From: an uncultured Oscillospiraceae bacterium
Lineage (GTDB): Bacteria; Bacillota; Clostridia; Oscillospirales; Acutalibacteraceae
Reading direction: 5' to 3'
Assembly: GCA_900543215.1 (NCBI GenBank)
Contig: UQQR01000051.1
Span: forward strand, 1-5,832
Length of the DNA stretch: 5,832 nucleotides
Numbering within the stretch: position 1 is the first letter of the stretch; the number at the start of each line of letters is the position of its first letter. The translations under genes and the position numbers were made by a program. Below the pieces are notes generated by a model. It was not told the origin of the DNA, searched no databases, and saw only the letters and a program-made list of their open reading frames with translations. Below are positions 1 through 4,320 of the stretch, piece by piece.

Positions 1-239
1 AAAAAAGCCGCCTGCAACAGCAGCTCGACAGCATAGCCGACGCAGAGCAGCGGCGAGAAAACGCAAAATCCCGACTCGATGATATTTACACGATACTCGA
101 CGGCATAAAGAACCGCCCGATGGAATACGATGACCAGATCGTCCGCCAACTGCTTGAATGCATAGTGGTGGACTCCAAAGAACAGATTACCGTAATATTC
201 AAAGGCGGTCTTAAATCGGTGCAGCCGCTGACCGAATGA
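1..239 (+). CDS. Large serine recombinase, C-terminal fragment (5' end outside window)
   Basis: The open frame enters from the left edge (codons begin at base 3) and ends at TGA 237-239, giving about 78 residues. The sequence starts with a charged, Gln/Arg-rich coiled-coil-like helix. It continues with YTILDGIKNRPMEYDDQIVR, then LLECIVVDSKEQITVIFKGG and a final QPLTE. This pattern (coiled coil, 'PMEYDDQIVRQLLE', short beta-strands, 'GG' and end) is the C-terminal tail I know from clostridial large serine recombinases, which excise and integrate Tn4451-like elements, conjugative elements and prophages. The catalytic serine domain and the zinc-ribbon domain lie outside the window. Such genes usually sit at the very end of their element, so an element boundary is expected shortly downstream. 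The family call rests on pattern recognition; the specific recombinase cannot be named. Confidence 0.8.
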   Translation, partial: KSRLQQQLDSIADAEQRRENAKSRLDDIYTILDGIKNRPMEYDDQIVRQLLECIVVDSKEQITVIFKGGLKSVQPLTE

Positions 240-430
240 CAGCGGCTCACCGCTGCCCCATCAACCTTGAAAGTTCAAGATTTTTCGTAAGGGAACAAAT
301 ACTACTCCCAAAAAGGCGAAAAAATCTATTTTATAGTCCTCCCACAAAAACAGGTCTTAATCCGTATGGGATTAAGACCTGTTTTTATTATGGCTTTAGC
401 CGGTTGAGGACGAAGTCCGAAACAAAGAAC
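240..430. other. Non-coding stretch between recombinase and IS200-type element
   Basis: No credible gene is seen here; a small open frame crossing it has no ribosome binding site or recognisable protein pattern. It holds a perfect 6-bp hairpin directly after the recombinase stop (240-245 with 250-255, loop CTCA), a strong 18-bp terminator stem (346-386), and two short hairpins (392-401 and 408-418) just before the left-end hairpin of the insertion sequence. The attachment site of the recombinase-bearing element and the true left end of the insertion sequence probably lie here, but I could not place either. Confidence 0.5.
346..386. terminator. Perfect 18-bp intrinsic terminator, probably bidirectional
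   Basis: The left arm AAAAACAGGTCTTAATCC (346-363) is exactly complementary to the right arm 369-386, with a 5-nt loop GTATG. The rightward arm ends in TTTTT followed by ATTA. The A-run at the base of the left arm supplies the U-run when read leftward, so the structure could stop transcription from both sides. It would end the recombinase transcript and insulate the insertion sequence. Confidence 0.8.
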
Positions 431-447
431 CACCCGCTATGCGGGTG
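431..447. repeat. Left-end subterminal hairpin of the IS200-type element
   Basis: CACCCGC (431-437) pairs perfectly with GCGGGTG (441-447) around a TAT loop. Its place upstream of tnpA and its similarity to the right-end hairpin (1091-1113) fit the TnpA recognition structure known in IS608 and ISDra2. Confidence 0.75.
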
Positions 448-467
448 CGCGTCAGTTGTTATACAAA

Positions 468-531
468 AAAATTCTCCAAAGTAGTACAATAAGGTTGTTC
501 AAGTCTTAGAGAACTACGAAAGGAGAATTTT
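468..531 (+). promoter_or_regulatory. Leader hairpin that sequesters the tnpA ribosome binding site
   Basis: AAAATTCTCC (468-477) is perfectly complementary to GGAGAATTTT (522-531), which contains the tnpA Shine-Dalgarno AAGGAG region. Further in, GTAGT (481-485) pairs with ACTAC (513-517) across a small internal loop, leaving an apical loop of 27 nt. The ribosome binding site is therefore buried in a long stem ending one base before the ATG at 533. In Salmonella IS200 a comparable internal inverted repeat blocks tnpA translation and read-through transcription; the same role here is inferred from the geometry. Confidence 0.75.
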
Positions 532-532
532 A

Positions 533-985
533 ATGGCTAACAGCACAAATAGTTTATCACACACAAAATGGTTATGCAAGTACCATATAGTAATTGTTCC
601 GAAATACCGCAGGAAAATAATATATAATCAAACTCGGAAAGATTTGCAAGAAATAATAAAGACCTTATGCAAATATAAAGGAGTAGAGATAATAGAGGGA
701 CATATGATGCCGGATCATGTACATCTTTTGCTAAGCATACCCCCAAAAACGAGCATAGCGAGTTTTATGGGGTATCTGAAAGGTAAAAGCGCACTGATGA
801 TGTTTGATAAACATGCAAATTTAAAATATAAGTTTGGCAACCGACACTTTTGGGCAGAAGGATATTATGTTTCAACAGTAGGCTTAAACGAAAGCACAAT
901 AAAAAAATATATCCAAGACCAAGAGAAAGCGGATATTGCATTGGATAAGTTAAGCGTTAGAGAATACGCAGACCCATTTAGCTAA
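533..985 (+). CDS. tnpA: IS200/IS605-family Y1 transposase TnpA
   Basis: This is a 150-aa HUH single-strand transposase, full length for the family. The metal-binding HUH motif is at residues 62-64 in GHMMPDHVHLLLSI (H62, V63, H64). The candidate nucleophile is Tyr126 in STIKKYIQDQ, which corresponds by position to Y127 of IS608 TnpA. The early segment KYHIVIVPKYRRKI and the block FGNRHFWAEGYYVSTVG are also typical. The enzyme acts as a dimer, recognises the end hairpins, and cuts and rejoins single-stranded DNA, usually linked to replication forks. The start ATG follows GGAG (522-525) by 7 nt, but that site is folded into a leader hairpin, so translation is probably very low. No frameshift or missing key residue is seen. 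Confidence 0.95.
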   Translation: MANSTNSLSHTKWLCKYHIVIVPKYRRKIIYNQTRKDLQEIIKTLCKYKGVEIIEGHMMPDHVHLLLSIPPKTSIASFMGYLKGKSALMMFDKHANLKYKFGNRHFWAEGYYVSTVGLNESTIKKYIQDQEKADIALDKLSVREYADPFS

Positions 986-1083
986 CCCCTTTAGGGGTAG
1001 CCAAAGTGGCAAAGACTCTAAGGCTTGAACAAAGAGGAAGCCCGCGCCTTGAGACGCGGGTCGGCTTTATGGGCTTATAGCCC
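981..1083 (+). ncRNA. Structured non-coding 3' region of the IS element (candidate RNA)
   Basis: Between the tnpA stop and the right-end hairpin there is no gene but a run of hairpins. ACCCCT/AGGGGT (985-990 with 993-998) extends through GCT/AGC (981-983 with 999-1001). CCCGCG/CGCGGG is at 1041-1046 with 1055-1060. GGGCT/AGCCC is at 1071-1075 with 1079-1083. AAGCC at 1038-1042 could alternatively pair with GGCTT at 1022-1026. The hairpin following GGAAG resembles the structured right ends of TnpB-carrying relatives, from which the guide RNA (omega RNA) of TnpB is made. No TnpB is present here. That an RNA is made at all is inference; the hairpins themselves are directly visible. Confidence 0.35.
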
Positions 1084-1090
1084 TTGTGCA

Positions 1091-1113
1091 AACCACCCGT
1101 TTGACGGGTGGTT
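1091..1113. repeat. Right-end subterminal hairpin of the IS200-type element
   Basis: AACCACCCGT (1091-1100) pairs perfectly over 10 bp with ACGGGTGGTT (1104-1113) around a TTG loop. It shares the CACCCG/CGGGTG core with the left-end hairpin at 431-447, as expected for the two TnpA binding sites. Confidence 0.8.
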
Positions 1114-1177
1114 ATGATTTATATATTAAACTGGCGATCTGGCTTTATGCCCCGTCATCCGTTTTAAAATTCAAAAG

Positions 1178-1702
1178 TCACTTGAACAGCTTTATTTTTC
1201 CTATAATCGGCAGTTCCTTTGCCTTTCCCTGCGCCGCATATATTATGCCGATTACCGAAAATACGGGGAACACTATACCGATTACCGCAGTGGCAAGCGC
1301 TACGACCCTATATACTATCCAGACCGGTCCCCACGCCACAGCGCTTAAGACAGACAGCAACACCTTACGCACTACCGAGTAAGCCGCTTCGCCGACAAAA
1401 AGGATAAAGCCCTGATTGGTGTGAAAACGGGCAAACTTGGACTTAGGCGCCGCGATAAGCGGAACCAACACCAATATGCTTATGTACGCCAGTACTGCGT
1501 ATACCTTGTTGTTCGAAATATCTGCGCTGTCAAATTCGGCGGTTCTGTCCTCTGTGTCGGTAAACTCATTAAAGCTTTGAGCAAAATTATTCTGAGCGTT
1601 GTTTTCAGTCTTTGTGCCCTTATTGGCTACCGGTTCGCCGCAGGAAGGGCAATAATTATCGTTTTCCGTGAGCTCTTTTCCGCACTTGGTACAAAAAGCC
1701 AT
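1178..1702 (-). CDS. Zinc-ribbon membrane protein with DUF4870-like domain
   Basis: The protein has 174 residues. Its N-terminus carries a zinc ribbon: C4-x2-C7 and C18-x2-C21 in FCTKCGKEL and YCPSCGEP. A polar Asn/Thr-rich linker spans about residues 27-65. The rest is hydrophobic, with membrane segments at about 67-85, 97-113, 114-130 and 133-157. The block PKSKFARFHTNQG after the first segment is the signature I associate with DUF4870/Tic20-like membrane proteins, often annotated in Clostridia as 'zinc-ribbon domain-containing protein'. No enzymatic function is known to me. The start ATG follows a GGGGGA site with 7 nt spacing and lies 27 bp after the DUF1294 stop, so it is probably the last gene of the sigE operon. 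No clear terminator follows; the IS element ends about 65 bp beyond its stop. Confidence 0.75.
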   Translation of the reverse strand: MAFCTKCGKELTENDNYCPSCGEPVANKGTKTENNAQNNFAQSFNEFTDTEDRTAEFDSADISNNKVYAVLAYISILVLVPLIAAPKSKFARFHTNQGFILFVGEAAYSVVRKVLLSVLSAVAWGPVWIVYRVVALATAVIGIVFPVFSVIGIIYAAQGKAKELPIIGKIKLFK

Positions 1703-1729
1703 TTAAAATTCCCCCGTTTTATTTTTCTT

Positions 1730-2002
1730 TTAATGTAAAGCGTATATAAGAGCGACAGTCTCAATTATAATAATAATAGGTATTCCTATCATAAATTTCT
1801 TTTTGCGTGTCTTGTGCCGTACCGCCAGCATTGCGGCATACATACCGACGCCGCCGCCCAATACCGCAAGCAGCATAAGCGATTTTTCGCTGATACGCCA
1901 TTTATTCCTCACAGCCCGTCTTTTATCAAAAACGCATACCGCCGCGGAAACGAGATTTATTATAACAAGATACCAAAAAAGATATAGACCGACATCCTCC
2001 AA
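1730..2002 (-). CDS. DUF1294 family small membrane protein
   Basis: A small membrane protein of 90 aa if it starts at TTG 2000-2002, or 93 aa from the upstream in-frame GTG at 2009-2011. I prefer TTG because AGGTGG (2013-2008 on the - strand) sits 5 nt before it and overlaps the GTG. Membrane segments lie (93-aa numbering) at about 8-28, 44-63 and 74-92. The family signature is clear: FDKRRAVRNKWRISE between the first two segments, and GGGVGMYAAMLAVRHKTRKK leading into the third. The function of DUF1294 proteins is not known to me. The gene begins about 29 nt after the sigE stop, so it is probably co-transcribed with sigE. B. subtilis has sigG in this position; here it is absent. Confidence 0.8.
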   Translation of the reverse strand: MEDVGLYLFWYLVIINLVSAAVCVFDKRRAVRNKWRISEKSLMLLAVLGGGVGMYAAMLAVRHKTRKKKFMIGIPIIIIIETVALIYALH

Positions 2003-2030
2003 ATATACCACCTAAGTTATTTTAACACAT

Positions 2031-2723
2031 TCACACTGCTTTTTCAATTTGTTTTTTCAGCTTATTTATTATTCTTTTTTCAAGCCTCGATATATATGAC
2101 TGTGAGATTCCGAGAGTATCCGCAACCTCCTTTTGCGTGTATTCATCATATCCGTTCATACCGAACCGCATTTCCATTATTTGCTTTTCCCTCGGCGGAA
2201 GCTCGCCCACAAAGCCCATAAGCAGAAATCTCTCGTCCTCCTGCTCTATTCCCCTGCCTACCTCGTCGCCGTCACTTCCGAGAACATCCGAAAGCAAAAG
2301 CTCGTTTCCGTCCCAGTCGATATTAAGCGGCTCGTCTATCGATACCTCGTTTTTCTGAGACGCGTTCTTCCTCAAATACATTAAAATTTCATTTTCAATA
2401 CATCTTGAAGCATATGTCGCAAGCTTTATGTTTCTGTCGGGGCAGAATGTGTTTACCGCCTTGATAAGTCCTATTGTACCTATTGAAATAAGATCCTCTA
2501 TATTGACCGCGGAGGAATCAAACTTTCGGGCAATATACACCACAAGCCGCAAATTATGTACAATAAGCTTATCCTTGCCGCTTTGTCCGCCGTTTCTGAG
2601 CAGGTCCTGCTCCTCCTCAGCCGAAAGCGGCGGCGGAAGCGTTGCAGCGCCGTTAATATAAAAGGTCGGTTTAATTATACCGAGTTTTATAAGAATAATT
2701 TGAAATAAAGCCTTGATTTTCAT
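2031..2723 (-). CDS. sigE: RNA polymerase sporulation sigma factor sigma-E (pro-form)
   Basis: This 230-aa protein matches sigma-E of sporulating Firmicutes closely (B. subtilis 239 aa). It directs early mother-cell gene expression after asymmetric division. Residues 1 to about 22 form a hydrophobic/basic pro-sequence, followed by FYINGAATLPPPLS, the expected processing region. Region 2 covers about 53-125 with NLRLVVYIARKF, NIEDLISIGTIGLIKAVNTF and LATYASRCIENEILMYLRKN. The block VSIDEPLNIDWDGNELLLSD follows. Region 4 is about 175-226, with the helix-turn-helix in YTQKEVADTLGISQSYISRL. The gene is intact. It starts 13 nt after the spoIIGA stop with GGAAG as ribosome binding site, the usual spoIIGA-sigE arrangement. 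Activity requires removal of the pro-sequence by SpoIIGA, whose gene here is damaged. Confidence 0.97.
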   Translation of the reverse strand: MKIKALFQIILIKLGIIKPTFYINGAATLPPPLSAEEEQDLLRNGGQSGKDKLIVHNLRLVVYIARKFDSSAVNIEDLISIGTIGLIKAVNTFCPDRNIKLATYASRCIENEILMYLRKNASQKNEVSIDEPLNIDWDGNELLLSDVLGSDGDEVGRGIEQEDERFLLMGFVGELPPREKQIMEMRFGMNGYDEYTQKEVADTLGISQSYISRLEKRIINKLKKQIEKAV

Positions 2724-2736
2724 ACTGTTTTCTTCC

Positions 2737-3480
2737 CTACATAAATATTTTCGGATTGACTATTGCCTGATAATCGTCATTAAGCCGTGTTTTGGAAACG
2801 GCAAGAATAGGCTTTTCGAGCCGTACTGTGCGTGTGCCGTCCGTGACCGTAGCCATATCGCATCTGAAACCGTCAAGCGCGCCCGTTCCGGACACTGTTC
2901 CGCACGGCATAAGGCGGTATCGGGATTTTAAGCTTTCATTGCTTTCAATATCAATGTTTCCGAAAAGAGCGGCAACACCCTTGCTGTCCGTAATTATAAC
3001 CTCGGAATTCCCGAAAGTGTCCTCAATGGAATTTCCGGTATCTATTATTCCCTCCATGTTGACCTTGCCGTCGCCCGCAAATACCGTAATATTGCATCTT
3101 TCCGCCAAAGCCGAGTTTTTTTTCAGCAAGGAATAAAACGCCGTATAAAGCAAATAAACCGTTACCGAAGACCCTATAAGCACTGCGGGAGAAATATTAA
3201 AATACACCACCGAATTTATAACCGCCATACCGTCAGGCTTTAATAAGTACCAGAGCGCGGTCATAATTCCGCCGTAAGCAAAGCAAACTATCATAAGCAC
3301 CGCACAGCCCCTTGCGAAGCATTTAAGGCTTTTAAAGCCAAAGCTTATAAGCACCATAACAGCGCAGGAGGCAAGCCGTATAAATATTCCGCCAATAGTA
3401 CCGCCGCTCGGGGCAAATATGTAAAGAGATGTAAGACCCCCGACAAACGCCGCCGCGATCTGCCGCACTGCGGGGGGTCT
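2737..3480 (-). pseudogene. spoIIGA: Sigma-E processing peptidase SpoIIGA, 5'-truncated
   Basis: About 245 C-terminal residues of the membrane aspartic protease that cleaves pro-sigma-E. Recognisable sequence begins near RQIAAAFVGGLTSLYIFAPS, which aligns by eye with about residue 35 of B. subtilis SpoIIGA (309 aa). Roughly the first 35 residues, including the first membrane segment, the start codon and the promoter, are therefore missing. Several further membrane segments follow. The protease domain keeps GIIDTGNSIED with the catalytic Asp (codon near 3040-3042) and ends with LAVSKTRLNDDYQAIVNPKI. Upstream of about 3480 the frame stays open to 3711, but that part is antisense to a phage gene and resembles no SpoIIGA, so I exclude it. 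An ATG at 3499-3501 could start a chimeric product. The partner sigE follows directly. Confidence 0.85.
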
Positions 3481-3500
3481 GTGAAATGGCAGGAAGTACA
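3440..3500. other. Junction between host spoIIGA and phage head gene
   Basis: Leftward, the - strand encodes SpoIIGA; rightward, the + strand encodes a phage protein. Neither gene continues across. The changeover falls between about 3465 and 3490, around a G-run (3472-3477) followed by TCTGTGAAATGGCAGG. No integrase gene, obvious direct repeat or insertion sequence is present here. Whether this is a real prophage border, a deletion scar or an assembly artefact cannot be decided from the window. Confidence 0.7.
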
Positions 3501-3752
3501 TTCGAAGACTATATCGCACATGAAATTGCGCACATTTTGCCATTTCAGAATTGTATAACAGAAGAAGATTATAGAAATATGAGAGAAGAACTCCGCAAGA
3601 CGTTTGTCGCAGGTATTTCAGGGTATTCTGATCGGACATGTGATGGCGCGGAAAGTCTGGCGGAAGCTTTTGTAAGATATAGAAATGGAGAGAGGATTCC
3701 GAATGAAGCAAAAGAACTCATCAAAAAATACATATATCCTTGGAGGAAGTAG
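3486..3752 (+). CDS. Phage minor head protein, C-terminal fragment with HExxH motif
   Basis: The frame from ATG 3486 encodes 88 residues and stays open upstream to 3435, but there it overlaps spoIIGA. It begins abruptly with MAGSTFEDYIAHEIAHILPF, containing HEIAH (residues 12-16), the zinc-metallopeptidase signature. GAESLAEAFVRYRNG further on could supply the third, glutamate, ligand (E56 or E60). It ends EAKELIKKYIYPWRK. Domains of this type occur at the C-terminus of head-morphogenesis or minor capsid proteins in Gram-positive phages; that assignment also fits its place before scaffold and capsid. There is no good ribosome binding site before ATG 3486. It is therefore most likely the 3' end of a larger gene cut at the junction. 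Whether the domain is enzymatically active is unknown. Confidence 0.55.
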   Translation: MAGSTFEDYIAHEIAHILPFQNCITEEDYRNMREELRKTFVAGISGYSDRTCDGAESLAEAFVRYRNGERIPNEAKELIKKYIYPWRK

Positions 3753-3915
3753 TTTTGCGCTTCCCAAATGCATGTTATGTGATAATTTTATAGAAGATCA
3801 CGATAAACATACTATGCGATGCAAAGCATTTCCTAGAGGTATTCCGTCCACGGTAATATGGGAGCCATACGAAAAGGAATGTAATAACGGAATAAAATTT
3901 GAAGAAAATGAGTAG
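3703..3915 (+). CDS. Small four-cysteine phage protein, probably zinc-binding
   Basis: A 70-aa protein starting at ATG 3703, chosen because GAGG (3692-3695, within GGAGAGAGG) lies 7 nt upstream. It overlaps the end of the preceding gene by 50 nt. Cysteines are at 23, 26, 40 and 60: PKCMLCDNFI, MRCKAFPRGIP and EKECNNG, with H33 and H36 nearby. Spacing C-x2-C plus two further cysteines suggests a structural zinc site. The central motif RCKAFPRGIP is familiar from small uncharacterised proteins in clostridial phage head regions; I do not know a function. A second ribosome-binding-like GGAGG (3742-3746) lies inside the gene, but no in-frame start is well placed for it. A terminator follows immediately. 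Confidence 0.6.
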   Translation: MKQKNSSKNTYILGGSSFALPKCMLCDNFIEDHDKHTMRCKAFPRGIPSTVIWEPYEKECNNGIKFEENE

Positions 3916-3950
3916 ATACCACCGGTCGAATACGATTGGTGGTATTTTTA
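3916..3950 (+). terminator. Intrinsic terminator after the four-cysteine gene
   Basis: ATACCACC (3916-3923) pairs with GGTGGTAT (3938-3945). The stem continues inward through GGTCG/CGATT with two G-U pairs, giving 13 bp around an AATA loop, followed by TTTTA. It begins directly after the stop codon at 3913-3915. Confidence 0.75.
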
Positions 3951-3980
3951 TATCCAGAAAGCAGGAAAGGAGGAAGTGCT

Positions 3981-4160
3981 ATGAAAGCAGTATGTGTTAA
4001 AAGTTATTATGACAAGCAGCTGAAGAGGAAAGTCACAGTTGGAGATGAACTGGAGCTGACAGATGAACGGTTCAAAGAGTTGTCTACGCCAAGTAACGAC
4101 GCAAAAATGGCGTTGGTAAAAGCGAAGCCTGCGAAAAAGGCGGTTGTAAAGAAAGGATAA
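3981..4160 (+). CDS. Small lysine-rich phage protein, function unknown
   Basis: A 59-aa protein starting at ATG 3981 behind a strong ribosome binding site AAAGGAGG (3966-3973, 7 nt spacing). An upstream in-frame start would run through the terminator hairpin and is unlikely. Residues 1-34 (MKAVCVKSYYDKQLKRKVTV, then GDELELTDERFKEL) look like a small beta-rich fold seen in many short phage proteins of the pattern 'K-x-Y-D-K...G-x-x-x-E-V/L-T/D-E-E/D-R-F/Y-K-E-L'. These are often encoded near scaffold and capsid genes. The tail KAKPAKKAVVKKG is basic and disordered-looking. No function can be assigned. The gene is bracketed by terminator-like hairpins at 3916-3950 and 4205-4228, so its dose may be set separately from its neighbours. 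Confidence 0.65.
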   Translation: MKAVCVKSYYDKQLKRKVTVGDELELTDERFKELSTPSNDAKMALVKAKPAKKAVVKKG

Positions 4161-4181
4161 GGTGATCCTGAATATCTCCCA

Positions 4182-4228
4182 GCTCTGGGCTACAGAGCAC
4201 ACGAAGCATCCGTAAGGGTGCTATTTTT
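4182..4228 (+). terminator. Hairpin pair with intrinsic terminator
   Basis: GCTCTG/CAGAGC (4182-4187 with 4193-4198) is followed by AGCATCC/GGGTGCT (4205-4211 with 4216-4222; one G-U pair, loop GTAA), then ATTTTTCT. The second hairpin has the form of an intrinsic terminator. AGCAC (4196-4200), overlapping the first stem, could instead pair with GTGCT (4218-4222) and disrupt both hairpins. Confidence 0.6.
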
Positions 4229-4265
4229 CTACCCTTTTTTATAGGTTGCAGGGTATAAAGAACAA

Positions 4266-4295
4266 CGGTACATCCCAGTACCGGGAGAGCCGGTA
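4266..4295 (+). promoter_or_regulatory. Overlapping alternative hairpins in the scaffold gene leader
   Basis: CGGTAC (4266-4271) pairs perfectly with GTACCG (4278-4283). TACCGG (4279-4284) pairs perfectly with CCGGTA (4290-4295). The two stems share bases 4279-4283 and cannot form together. They lie 12 nt before the scaffold ribosome binding site (GGAGG 4307-4311). Role unknown; a folding switch or an RNA-processing site are possible readings. Confidence 0.4.
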
Positions 4296-4320
4296 TAAAA
4301 ATCTATGGAGGTAAAGAAAA

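Larger units (their letters stand above)
431..1113 (+). mobile_element. IS200/IS605-family insertion sequence, tnpA only
   Basis: The element carries one Y1-type transposase gene on the + strand with imperfect palindromes at both ends: a left-end hairpin (431-447) and a right-end hairpin (1091-1113). The two hairpins share the stem core CACCCG/CGGGTG. Members of this family lack terminal inverted repeats, move as single-stranded circles, and insert 3' of a short target sequence without duplicating it. The coordinates given are hairpin to hairpin. The real ends lie some bases outside, perhaps within 390-430 on the left and 1114-1135 on the right, and cannot be fixed without an empty site. No tnpB is present. 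The transposase frame is intact, so the copy may be active. It lies between the recombinase and the 3' end of the zinc-ribbon gene and breaks neither. Confidence 0.85.

Noticed and set aside
236..484. Open frame on the + strand after the recombinase stop.
   Set aside because: It runs through the perfect terminator hairpin and the IS left end, has no ribosome binding site and resembles no protein.
431..1113. A possible CRISPR-like array from the repeated CACCCG/CGGGTG hairpins.
   Set aside because: There are only two copies at opposite ends of a transposase gene, exactly where IS200/IS605 end hairpins belong.
3481..3711. Extension of the spoIIGA frame upstream to an ATG at 3709-3711.
   Set aside because: This stretch is antisense to the phage HExxH gene and has none of the SpoIIGA N-terminal membrane pattern. 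The frame is open only by chance.
3936..3980. Upstream in-frame start for the 59-aa phage protein.
   Set aside because: It would begin inside the terminator stem. ATG 3981 has a strong AAAGGAGG at ideal spacing.
4182..4222. A tRNA-like or known riboswitch fold before the scaffold gene.
   Set aside because: No cloverleaf, TPsiC arm or recognised aptamer core could be found; only simple hairpins.
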